From Pseudomonadota bacterium (GTDB taxonomy: Bacteria; Pseudomonadota; Gammaproteobacteria; Burkholderiales; Burkholderiaceae_C): 40,263 nucleotides of DNA. Position numbers and translations under genes: made by a program. Positions 25,006 to 32,156 of this stretch are shown piece by piece. The notes under the pieces were generated by a model, which was not told where the DNA came from, made no database searches, and saw only the letters and a program-made list of their open reading frames with translations. The DNA is taken from positions 1 to 40,263 of the forward strand of contig CAUJJO010000190.1 of the NCBI GenBank assembly GCA_963205125.1, read 5' to 3'. How positions within the stretch are numbered: the stretch's first letter is position 1; every line of letters begins with the position of its first letter.

Positions 25006-25653
25006 ATGCAAGCCCTGCTGAGCTTTTCCCGCGCGGTCGATCGGCTCAACGCCGTCGTCGGCCGCTATGCGATCTGGCTGATCCTCGGTGCCACCGTGAT
25101 CAGCGCCGTCAACGCGACGGTGCGCAAGCTCTTCAACTACAGCTCCAACGCCTACCTCGAGGTGCAGTGGTACCTGTTCGCCTGGTCGTTCCTGATCGCC
25201 GCGGGCTACACGCTGCTGGACGGCGAGCACGTGCGCATCGACGTGCTCAACCACCGCCTGCCCAAGCGGGTGCGCGTCTGGATCGACGTGGTCGGCTACG
25301 CGCTCTTCCTCACGCCGCTGTGCCTGGTGATGCTCTACCTGTGCATGCCGCTGCTGATCGAGAAGATCCGCTCGGGCGAGCTCTCGCCCAACCCCGGCGG
25401 GCTGCTGCGCTGGCCGGTCTGGGTGGCGATTCCGCTGGGCTTCGGGCTGCTGCTGCTGCAGGGCTGGTCGCAACTGATCAAGTGCATCGCCTTCCTGCGC
25501 GGCCAGGGCCCTGACCCGACCGAGCCGCGCAGCAAGAAGACCGCGGAGCAGGAACTGGCGGAGAGCCTGCGCCAGCAGCAGATGGCGCCCGCAAGCGGCA
25601 GCGGCAGCGCTTGCGGCGCCGCTGTCGCCCCGAACCCACCGCTCGCGCACTGA
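25006..25653 (+). CDS. TRAP transporter small permease (DctQ-type)
   Basis: A 215-residue inner-membrane protein with four hydrophobic spans: YAIWLILGATVISAVNATV, WYLFAWSFLIAAGYTLLDG, VVGYALFLTPLCLVMLYLCM and WVAIPLGFGLLLLQGW. The EVQWYLFAW and HVRIDVL motifs are typical of DctQ subunits. It partners the large permease and a periplasmic SBP to import a carboxylate with sodium. I start at ATG 25006 (MQALLSFSRAVDRLNAVVG); a frame open from 24928 would add a Pro-rich leader. The C-terminal ~35 residues are polar and low complexity. The large subunit follows after 21 bases. Confidence 0.9.
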   Translation: MQALLSFSRAVDRLNAVVGRYAIWLILGATVISAVNATVRKLFNYSSNAYLEVQWYLFAWSFLIAAGYTLLDGEHVRIDVLNHRLPKRVRVWIDVVGYALFLTPLCLVMLYLCMPLLIEKIRSGELSPNPGGLLRWPVWVAIPLGFGLLLLQGWSQLIKCIAFLRGQGPDPTEPRSKKTAEQELAESLRQQQMAPASGSGSACGAAVAPNPPLAH

Positions 25654-25674
25654 GCCGGCCCCGACCCCGCGCCC

Positions 25675-27540
25675 ATGGACTTCATCGCCGCCAACTTCGC
25701 CCCCGTCATGTTCGGGGGCCTCATCGTCTTCCTCATCCTCGGCTTCCCGGTCGCCTTCAGCCTGGGCGCCTGCGGCCTGCTGTTCGGCGCCCTGGGGGTT
25801 GCGCTCGACGTCTTTCCCTCGGCGATCCTCGCCGTGCTGCCGCTGCGCCTCATCGGCATCATGGGCAACGAGACGCTGCTCGCGGTGCCCTTCTTCACCT
25901 TGATGGGCCTGATCCTCGAGCGCAGCGGCATGGCCGTGGACCTGCTCGAGACCGTCGGCCAGGTCTTCGGGCCGCTGCGCGGCGGCCTGGCGCTGGCGGT
26001 CGTGCTGGTCGGCGCGATGCTCGCGGCCACCACCGGCGTCGTCGCCGCGTCGGTGATCTCGATGGGCCTGATCTCGATGCCCATCATGCTGCGCTACGGC
26101 TATTCGCGCAGCCTGGCCAGCGGCGTCATCGCCGCTTCGGGGACGCTCGCGCAGATCATCCCGCCCTCGCTCGTGCTGATCGTGCTGGCCGACCAGATGG
26201 GCAAGAGCGTGGGCGACATGTACAAGGGCGCCTTCGTGCCCGGCTTCGCGCTGATGGGGCTCTACATCGTCTGGGTGATGGTGCTGGCCTTCTTCAAGCC
26301 CGCGGCGGTGCCTGCGCTGCCGCCCGAGGCGCGCACCTTCCGCGACGCCAAGGGGCACACCGGCTACGCCTCGCTGTCGGTGCTGGCGCTGCTCTCGGGC
26401 GCGGTGGGCTACACCCTCGGCGCGCACATGGAGGCGGTGCACAGCTGGTGGCTCGGGCAGCCGGTCGATTCGGTGGCCACCGACGAGCGCATCGTCGTGG
26501 CGATGTGCGGCGGCGTCTTCGTCGCCTGGCTGATCGCCGCGATCAACACCATCACGCGCCTGCACCTGCTGTCCAGGCTGGCCGAGCGCGTCACCTTCGT
26601 GCTGATCCCGCCGCTGCTGCTGATCTTCCTCGTGCTCGGGACGATCTTCCTGGGCGTGGCCACCCCGACCGAAGGCGGGGCAATGGGCGCGATGGGCGCC
26701 CTGCTGATGGCCGTGCTGCGGCGGCGCCTGAGCTGGAGCCTGCTCAAGCAGGCGCTGGCGACGACGACCAAGCTCTCGTCCTTCGTGATGTTCATCCTGA
26801 TCGGCGCGACCGTCTTCAGCATGGTCTTCCAGGCCGCCGATGGGCCGGTCTGGGTCGAGCACCTGCTGGGCAAGCTGCCCGGCGGGCACCTCGGCTTCCT
26901 GATCTTCGTGAACGTCATGATCTTCTTCCTGGCGTTCTTCCTCGACTTCTTCGAGCTCTCCTTCATCGTCGTGCCGGTGCTCGCGCCGATCGCCGAGAAG
27001 ATGGGCATCGACCTCGTCTGGTTCGGCGTGCTGCTGGCGGTGAACATGCAGACCTCGTTCATGCACCCGCCCTTCGGCTTCGCGCTCTTCTACCTGCGCT
27101 CGGTGGCGCCGGACAAGCCCTACGTCGACACGGTGACAGGCAAGACGATGGAGCCGGTGACGACGATGCAGATCTACAAGGGCGCGATCCCCTTCCTGAT
27201 GCTGCAGCTCACGATGGTCGCGATCCTGATCGCCTTCCCGGGGATGGTCACCAGCCAGCTCGACAAGAAGATCGACGTCGACATGGACGCCATCGGCACG
27301 CAGATGCTGCAGAACCTCGAGCAGCAGGACGCCGAGCGGGACGCCGAAGATGCGGCCGGTGCGGCCGGTGCGGCCGGTGCCGCGGGAGCGGCCTCTGCGG
27401 CCGGCTCGCAAGGGCCCGGAGCCGCCGCGTCGCCAGCCGGCAGCAGCGGCGTGCCCCAGGTCGTGCCTCCGCCGGCTCCCGCCAGCGAGGACGAGGACGA
27501 TCCGGTGAAGGCGCTGCAGCGCGCGGTCGGCAAGCCCTAG
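25675..27540 (+). CDS. TRAP transporter large permease (DctM-type), with tail extension
   Basis: A 621-residue inner-membrane transport subunit; most DctM proteins have ~430. Core motifs: PFFTLMGLILERSGMA, the substrate/sodium loop AASGTLAQIIPPSLVLIVLA and, in the second half, GVATPTEGGAMGAMGALL and MHPPFGFALFYLRSV. Extra length comes from a ~90-residue middle insert with two more hydrophobic segments (around 220-290) and a C-terminal Ala/Gly/Pro-rich tail of ~80 residues. The tail includes three identical 9-bp repeats (27352-27378). Such enlarged DctM proteins occur in Burkholderiales. The SBP is encoded on the opposite strand, convergent, 33 bases away. Confidence 0.92.
   Translation: MDFIAANFAPVMFGGLIVFLILGFPVAFSLGACGLLFGALGVALDVFPSAILAVLPLRLIGIMGNETLLAVPFFTLMGLILERSGMAVDLLETVGQVFGPLRGGLALAVVLVGAMLAATTGVVAASVISMGLISMPIMLRYGYSRSLASGVIAASGTLAQIIPPSLVLIVLADQMGKSVGDMYKGAFVPGFALMGLYIVWVMVLAFFKPAAVPALPPEARTFRDAKGHTGYASLSVLALLSGAVGYTLGAHMEAVHSWWLGQPVDSVATDERIVVAMCGGVFVAWLIAAINTITRLHLLSRLAERVTFVLIPPLLLIFLVLGTIFLGVATPTEGGAMGAMGALLMAVLRRRLSWSLLKQALATTTKLSSFVMFILIGATVFSMVFQAADGPVWVEHLLGKLPGGHLGFLIFVNVMIFFLAFFLDFFELSFIVVPVLAPIAEKMGIDLVWFGVLLAVNMQTSFMHPPFGFALFYLRSVAPDKPYVDTVTGKTMEPVTTMQIYKGAIPFLMLQLTMVAILIAFPGMVTSQLDKKIDVDMDAIGTQMLQNLEQQDAERDAEDAAGAAGAAGAAGAASAAGSQGPGAAASPAGSSGVPQVVPPPAPASEDEDDPVKALQRAVGKP
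27352..27378 (+). repeat. 9-bp tandem repeat in the TRAP large-subunit tail
   Basis: GCGGCCGGT occurs three times in a row and encodes Ala-Ala-Gly each time, in the low-complexity cytoplasmic tail. It is in frame, so copy number may vary. Confidence 0.8.
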
Positions 27541-27573
27541 CCGGGCCGGCGCGCAGCGAACAGCTTCGGATCT

Positions 27574-28656
27574 TCAGATCTTCAGCGAGGCCATGGTCCT
27601 CGTGAACTCCAGCTCCGAGATGCGGTTCCAGAGGATCTGATCGCGCTGGAAGGCGCGGAAGTCCTCGAAGATCTTCTTGAAGTCGGCCGATTTCGCGCTG
27701 TGCTCGGCGTAGACCTCCTGCGCCGCCTTGAAGCCCGCATCGATGATGCTCTTGGAGAAGGGTTTCAACTGCGTGCCGCCGGCCACGATGCGCTTGAGCG
27801 CCGGCGGGTTCAGCACCATGTACTTCGAGGTGCCGTCCTGGTAGGCCACGGCGGCGGCGGCGCGAACGATCGCCTGGTTGTCGGGCGAGAGCTTGGCGAA
27901 GGCCTTGTTGTTGATGAAGAACTCGAGGTCCGCGCCGCCCTCCCACCAGGCGCCGTAGTAGTAGTACTTGGCGACCTTGTTGTAGCCGAGCTTCTCGTCG
28001 TCGTAGGGGCCGACGAACTCGGCCGCATCCAGCGTGCCCTTCTCGAGCGCCTGGTAGACCTCACCGCCGGGCATGTTCTGCGCCACCACGCCGAGCTTGG
28101 CCATCGACTCGCCGAACACGCCGCCGCCCAGACGCATCTTCAGGCCCTTGAAGTCCTCGGGCGTGTTCATCTCCTTGCGGTACCAGCCGCCCATCTGGGT
28201 GCCGGTGTTGAGCGCGCTCAGCGTCTGGAAGTTGTACTTCGCGAAGACCTCGTTGAGCAGCTTGCGCCCGTTGCCGTGGTCCTTCCAGGCGATGTTCTGG
28301 CCGGCCGTGAAGCCGAAGGGGACGGCGCAGCTGAAGGCGAACACCGGATCCTTGCCGGTGTAGTAGTAGGCCGCGGTCTCGCCCATCTCGATGGCGTCGT
28401 CGTTGAGCGCATCGACGATGCCGAAGGCCGGCACGAGTTCGCCCGCGGCGTGCACCGAGACCTCGAACTTGCCGCCCGAGAGCGCCTTCACGGTCTCCGA
28501 GAACTTCACCGCGCAGCCGTGCAGCGTCTCCAGCGCCTTCGGGAAGCTGGTCGCCAGGCGCCAGCGCACAGCCGCCTGCGCATGCACCGCGGGTGCTGCA
28601 CCGGCGGCCAGGACTCCGGCGATGCCGGCATGCTTGATGAGGGAACGACGATCCAT
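27574..28656 (-). CDS. TRAP transporter solute-binding protein (DctP family), Tat-exported
   Basis: A 360-residue periplasmic binding protein. The signal begins MDRRSLIKHAG, a twin-arginine motif, and ends AVHAQA (cleavage near 27), so Tat export is likely. Mature motifs: RWRLATSFPKALETLHGCA, EVSVHAAGELVPAFGIVDAL, TPEDFKGLKMRLGG (the carboxylate-binding Arg) and FVGPYDDEKLGYNKVAKYYY, which resembles TRAP SBPs for 2-oxo acids or aromatic acids. ATG 28656 has GAGGAG upstream. It is convergent with the permease genes, so SBP and permeases have separate promoters. A possible -10 (TACACT) lies at 28702-28707. The ligand is inferred to be the substrate of the neighbouring catabolic operon. Confidence 0.92.
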   Translation of the reverse strand: MDRRSLIKHAGIAGVLAAGAAPAVHAQAAVRWRLATSFPKALETLHGCAVKFSETVKALSGGKFEVSVHAAGELVPAFGIVDALNDDAIEMGETAAYYYTGKDPVFAFSCAVPFGFTAGQNIAWKDHGNGRKLLNEVFAKYNFQTLSALNTGTQMGGWYRKEMNTPEDFKGLKMRLGGGVFGESMAKLGVVAQNMPGGEVYQALEKGTLDAAEFVGPYDDEKLGYNKVAKYYYYGAWWEGGADLEFFINNKAFAKLSPDNQAIVRAAAAVAYQDGTSKYMVLNPPALKRIVAGGTQLKPFSKSIIDAGFKAAQEVYAEHSAKSADFKKIFEDFRAFQRDQILWNRISELEFTRTMASLKI

Positions 28657-28701
28657 GTCCACACACTCCTCGTTGGAAGTCACAGGAAGGAAAAACGGCG
28701 C

Positions 28702-28707
28702 AGTGTA
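28702..28707 (-). promoter_or_regulatory. -10 box of the TRAP SBP gene
   Basis: TACACT on the minus strand, 46 bases upstream of the SBP ATG. The -35 is not clear. It sits in the 83-base spacer between the SBP start and the LysR gene stop, so the SBP can be expressed without the regulator. Confidence 0.35.
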
Positions 28708-28739
28708 GGAAATTCCCGGCCCCGCCTGCCATTAGGGAT

Positions 28740-29654
28740 TCAATGGTGAGCGGCCGCGGCCCGCGCCGACTCGCCCAGGCGGTCGAGGAAGATGCGCACC
28801 TTCTGCGGCATCAGGCGCGTGGCCGGCAGCAGCGCGTAGATGTGCAGCGGCTCGCAGGCGCAGTCGGGCAGCAGGCGCACGAGCTGGCCCTCGTTCACCG
28901 CCGCGGCACAGAAGCTGCTCGTGATGCGCGCCACGCCCAGGCCGGCAAGGGCCGCCTGCAGTCGCACGTCGGCGTTGGAGCTCGACAGGCGCGGCGTGTC
29001 GACCGGCACGCGCTCGCTGCGCCCTTGCGCGTCGTGAAACGGCCACTCGGCGTCGCCGGCACCCGCCAGCAGCGGCAGGCGGCGCAGGTCGGCAGGCGTG
29101 CGAACCGGCGGATGCTCCGCGAGCAGGCGCGGCGACGCGAACACGCCGCGCGGCAGCGAGAACGCGCGCTTGGCGACGATCGTCGAGGGCGGCAGGGCGG
29201 ACTGCAGCATCGCGAACGCGATGGCGTAGCGCTGCTCCTGCGGATTGACCCAGGTGTGCTCGACGTCGAGCGTCGCGCGCAGCCCCGGGTAGTCGCGCAT
29301 CATCGCCGTCACCACCGGCGCGACGTGGTGCGCGCCGAACTCGTAGGGGGACGCGATGCGCAGCGTGCCGACGACCGCGCCCTGCTGCGAGAGAGCCTCC
29401 TCGTGCATCTCGCGCAGGGACGCGAACAAGGGGCCGATGCCCTGGTAGAGCGCCTCGCCCGCCTCGGTCAGGCGCAGCCGCCTCGTCGTGCGCTCCAGCA
29501 GCCGGGTCTGCAGCGTCTCCTCCAGCCGCATCACCGCGGCGCTGAGGCTGGACTTGGGGCGGTCGAGCTCACGCGCGGCGGCGCTGAAGCCGCCGTGCTC
29601 GACGACGCGGCAGAAGAGGTCGTAGGCGTCCCACTGCACGCGCGGATTGTCCAT
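28740..29654 (-). CDS. LysR-family transcriptional regulator
   Basis: A 304-residue LysR-type regulator. The N-terminal winged HTH reads DAYDLFCRVVEHGGFSAAAR, then RPKSSLSAAVMRLEETLQTR, LERTTRRLRLTEAG. The effector domain (GTLRIASPYEFGAHHVAPVV onward) is of the CrgA/DsdC-like subgroup common for divergently transcribed catabolic genes. It is divergent from the cupin-reductase operon with 136 bases between starts, and so is the likely activator or repressor of that operon. ATG 29654 was selected from the family start (MDNPRVQWDAYDLF); a palindrome overlaps this start codon. Confidence 0.92.
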   Translation of the reverse strand: MDNPRVQWDAYDLFCRVVEHGGFSAAARELDRPKSSLSAAVMRLEETLQTRLLERTTRRLRLTEAGEALYQGIGPLFASLREMHEEALSQQGAVVGTLRIASPYEFGAHHVAPVVTAMMRDYPGLRATLDVEHTWVNPQEQRYAIAFAMLQSALPPSTIVAKRAFSLPRGVFASPRLLAEHPPVRTPADLRRLPLLAGAGDAEWPFHDAQGRSERVPVDTPRLSSSNADVRLQAALAGLGVARITSSFCAAAVNEGQLVRLLPDCACEPLHIYALLPATRLMPQKVRIFLDRLGESARAAAAHH

Positions 29655-29674
29655 GTCGATGGACAGTGTGTCCA
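29648..29674. promoter_or_regulatory. Inverted repeat at the LysR start codon
   Basis: TGTCCAT-GTCG-ATGGACA (29648-29665) is a perfect 7-base palindrome, and a third TGTCCA follows at 29669-29674. It overlaps the regulator's own start codon in the divergent region. It may be an autoregulatory site, or part of a LysR binding region serving the operon on the other side. Confidence 0.4.
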
Positions 29675-29790
29675 CGCGCCGACGCTTACCGCGGGCCGCG
29701 CCCCCGCCTATCCTCGGCCGCCAACGGCAGTCGCGAACGCAAGCCCGGGCGTGGCGGCGGTCGCCCTCGAAAAGCGAAGGAGACGATCGA

Positions 29791-31134
29791 ATGCAGAGCT
29801 TCGTCCTTGGCGAGATGATCGAATACGACGCCGCGCTGCGCGTGCGCAAGCCGATCTTCAAGCTGCCGTCCTTCGTCAGCGAGATCGTCTGCTACGAGCC
29901 GGGCCAGGTCACGGCGACGCATCTGCATCCGAAGCAGGACGAGATCTGGCTGGTGCTCGAGGGTCGCGGCGAAATCGAGGTCGGCGAACAGCGGCTGGGC
30001 GTGCAGCGCTCGAGCCTCATCTACATCCCCGCCAAGGTCCGCCACGGGCTGCGCGCCGCGGCCGACAGCCGCCTCGTGCTGCTCTTCATCAAGTCGCCGG
30101 GCATCGTCGACGAGGCGATGCAGGGCAGCGCGGGCGGGCCTGTGGCCTGGTCCGGCCCGCCGTCGACGCCCACGGGTTCGCAGTTCCTGCTCGAGGTCAG
30201 CGACCTGCACGCCGAAGCCCGCGACGTGCTGCAGGTCGAGCTGCGCGCGCCGGGCGGCGGCGAGCTGCCGGCCTTCGAGCCCGGAGCGCATCTGGCGATC
30301 GAGCTGCCCAACGGCCTGCTGCGCCACTATTCGATCTGCAGCGACTGGCGCGAGCGTGAGCGCTACGTCGTCGCGGTGGGCCGCGCCGCCAACGGCCGCG
30401 GCGGCTCGGCCTTCATCCACCAGGGTCTGCGCCGCGGCAGCCTGCTCTGCGCGAGCCTGCCGAAGAACGGCTTCGCGCTCGCGCCCGAGGGTCGGCAGTA
30501 CCTCTTCCTCGCCGGGGGCATCGGCATCACGCCCATCCTCGCGATGATCCGCTGGTGCCAGGCGCACGCGCGGCCGTGGCAGCTCGTCTACGCCGCGCGC
30601 AGCGCGCAGCGCGCGGCCTTCCTCGAAACCCTGCGCACGCTGCAGGGCGGCAGCATCCACCTGCACGCCGACGACGAGGCCGGCCGCGTGTTCGACCCGC
30701 GCCCCTGGCTGCAGGGCGCGCCCGCGGGCGAGCACGTCTACTGCTGCGGCCCGGCGCCGATGATGGCGGCGGTCAAGGACGCCGCGGGCCACCGCGACCC
30801 GGGCAGCCTGCACTTCGAGTACTTCGCGGCTCCGGCCGACGATGCGGCGCGCGGGCATCGGCCACAACATGCCTTCGAGGTCGAGCTGCGCCGCAGCGGC
30901 CGCACGCTCACCGTGCCGGCCGACCGCAGCATCCTCGACGTGCTGCAGGCGCACGGCGTGGCGGTGGTCAGCTCCTGCCGCGAGGGCACCTGCCGCACCT
31001 GCGAGACCGCGGTGCTCGAGGGCGCGATCGACCACCGCGACTACTGCCTGACGCCATCGGAGCAGGCTGCGGGCAACACGATGATGGTCTGCGTCTCGCG
31101 GGCACGCGGCGCCCGCCTGGTGCTCGACCGCTGA
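29791..31134 (+). CDS. Cupin fused to a Rieske-oxygenase-type reductase (PDR/VanB-like)
   Basis: A 447-residue two-part protein. Residues 1-110 are a cupin with an intact metal site: His44-x-His46 and Glu51 (ATHLHPKQDEIWLVLEG) and His85 (YIPAKVRHGL). Residues ~130-447 are a phthalate-dioxygenase-reductase-type electron carrier. It has the flavin motif RHYS (178-181), GGIGITP for NAD(P)H (242-248), CCGPAPMM, and a plant-type [2Fe-2S] domain with Cys396, Cys401, Cys404 and Cys434. The ATG at 29791 is preceded by AAGGAGA, and the whole is one frame, so this is a true fusion. Reductases of this type normally serve a separate Rieske oxygenase, and none is in the window. The role of the cupin is unknown: substrate-binding oxygenase, acceptor or adaptor are all open. 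Confidence 0.9.
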   Translation: MQSFVLGEMIEYDAALRVRKPIFKLPSFVSEIVCYEPGQVTATHLHPKQDEIWLVLEGRGEIEVGEQRLGVQRSSLIYIPAKVRHGLRAAADSRLVLLFIKSPGIVDEAMQGSAGGPVAWSGPPSTPTGSQFLLEVSDLHAEARDVLQVELRAPGGGELPAFEPGAHLAIELPNGLLRHYSICSDWRERERYVVAVGRAANGRGGSAFIHQGLRRGSLLCASLPKNGFALAPEGRQYLFLAGGIGITPILAMIRWCQAHARPWQLVYAARSAQRAAFLETLRTLQGGSIHLHADDEAGRVFDPRPWLQGAPAGEHVYCCGPAPMMAAVKDAAGHRDPGSLHFEYFAAPADDAARGHRPQHAFEVELRRSGRTLTVPADRSILDVLQAHGVAVVSSCREGTCRTCETAVLEGAIDHRDYCLTPSEQAAGNTMMVCVSRARGARLVLDR

Positions 31135-31170
31135 GCGCGCGATCCCGCTGGACGAGCCGAGCAGCGCACG

Positions 31171-32127
31171 ATGAGAACGCATCGCCTTCCCGCCCGCAAG
31201 GACACCGTGCGCATCGGCGTCATCGACCGCGACCACGCGCCGGTGCTGGTCGTCGACGATGGCGACGAGGTCGAGCTCGAGACCTGGGGCCTGTGGGGCA
31301 ACGCGGTGACGCCACAGACGCGCCTGCAGGACATCCAGGCGCTGCGCGCGAACGCGGCGGGCCTCGGTCCGCACAGCATCACCGGCCCGATCGCCGTGCG
31401 CGGCGCGCGCCGCGGCATGCTGCTGCGGGTGGACATCCTCGCGCTCGAACCCGGGCCGCACGGCTTCAACCTGCTGTCCACCGGGCCGCGCAGCCGCGGC
31501 CTGCTGGCCGACGAGTTCGCGCAGGGCGAGCTGCGTCACTTCCGCCTCGACACCGAGCGCATGTGCACCGAGTTCCTGCCCGGGCTCGAAGTGCCGCTGT
31601 CGCCCTTCCTCGGCATCATGGGCGTGGCCCCGCGCGAGGAAGGTCCGCACCCTTCGCCGGTGCCGGGTGACTTCGGCGGCAACATCGACTGCCCCGAACT
31701 CGTCGCCGGCACCACGCTCTTCCTGCCGGTATGGCAGGACGGCGCGCTCTTCTACGCGGGCGACGCGCATGCCGTGCAGGGCTGCGGCGAGGTCGACCAG
31801 ACCGCGCTCGAAACCACCATGAAGCGCGCGCGGCTGCGCCTGAGCCTCGGCGACGAGCGCCGGCTCGAGCGCCCGCACGCCCTCACGCCCGGGCACCTGG
31901 TGACGATGGGCTTTCACGCCGACCTGCGCGAGGCCGCCAGGCAGGCGACGAGCGACCTGGTGCGCTGGCTGGCGCTCGACTACCGGCTCACGCGCGAGGA
32001 CGCCTACGTGCTGTGCTCGCTGCAGGCCGACCTGATGGTGACGCAGGCCGTCAACGGCAACAACGGCGTGCACGCACGCATGTCTCGCTCGCTGCTGGCG
32101 CCGCTGGCGCGCCGGCCCGGGCCCTGA
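31171..32127 (+). CDS. Acetamidase/formamidase family amidase
   Basis: A 318-residue protein of the FmdA/AmdA family, which hydrolyses small amides to acid and ammonia. Family motifs: GPIAVRGARRGMLLRVDILA, GDFGGNIDCPELVAGTTLFL and GDAHAVQGCGEVDQTALETT, which carry the metal-binding and substrate residues. Length is near the family's short members. It starts 36 bases after the cupin-reductase stop and is followed 29 bases later by the dioxygenase, so it belongs to the same operon. It suggests that the catabolic substrate or a ring-cleavage product is an amide; that is inference. Confidence 0.88.
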   Translation: MRTHRLPARKDTVRIGVIDRDHAPVLVVDDGDEVELETWGLWGNAVTPQTRLQDIQALRANAAGLGPHSITGPIAVRGARRGMLLRVDILALEPGPHGFNLLSTGPRSRGLLADEFAQGELRHFRLDTERMCTEFLPGLEVPLSPFLGIMGVAPREEGPHPSPVPGDFGGNIDCPELVAGTTLFLPVWQDGALFYAGDAHAVQGCGEVDQTALETTMKRARLRLSLGDERRLERPHALTPGHLVTMGFHADLREAARQATSDLVRWLALDYRLTREDAYVLCSLQADLMVTQAVNGNNGVHARMSRSLLAPLARRPGP

Positions 32128-32156
32128 GCGAAACCTCGCAGCGAAGGAGAAGCGCG

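Noticed and set aside
28708..28740. Possible sigma-54 promoter (TGGCAG) upstream of the TRAP binding protein
   Set aside because: There is no TTGCA-type -12 element at the required spacing.
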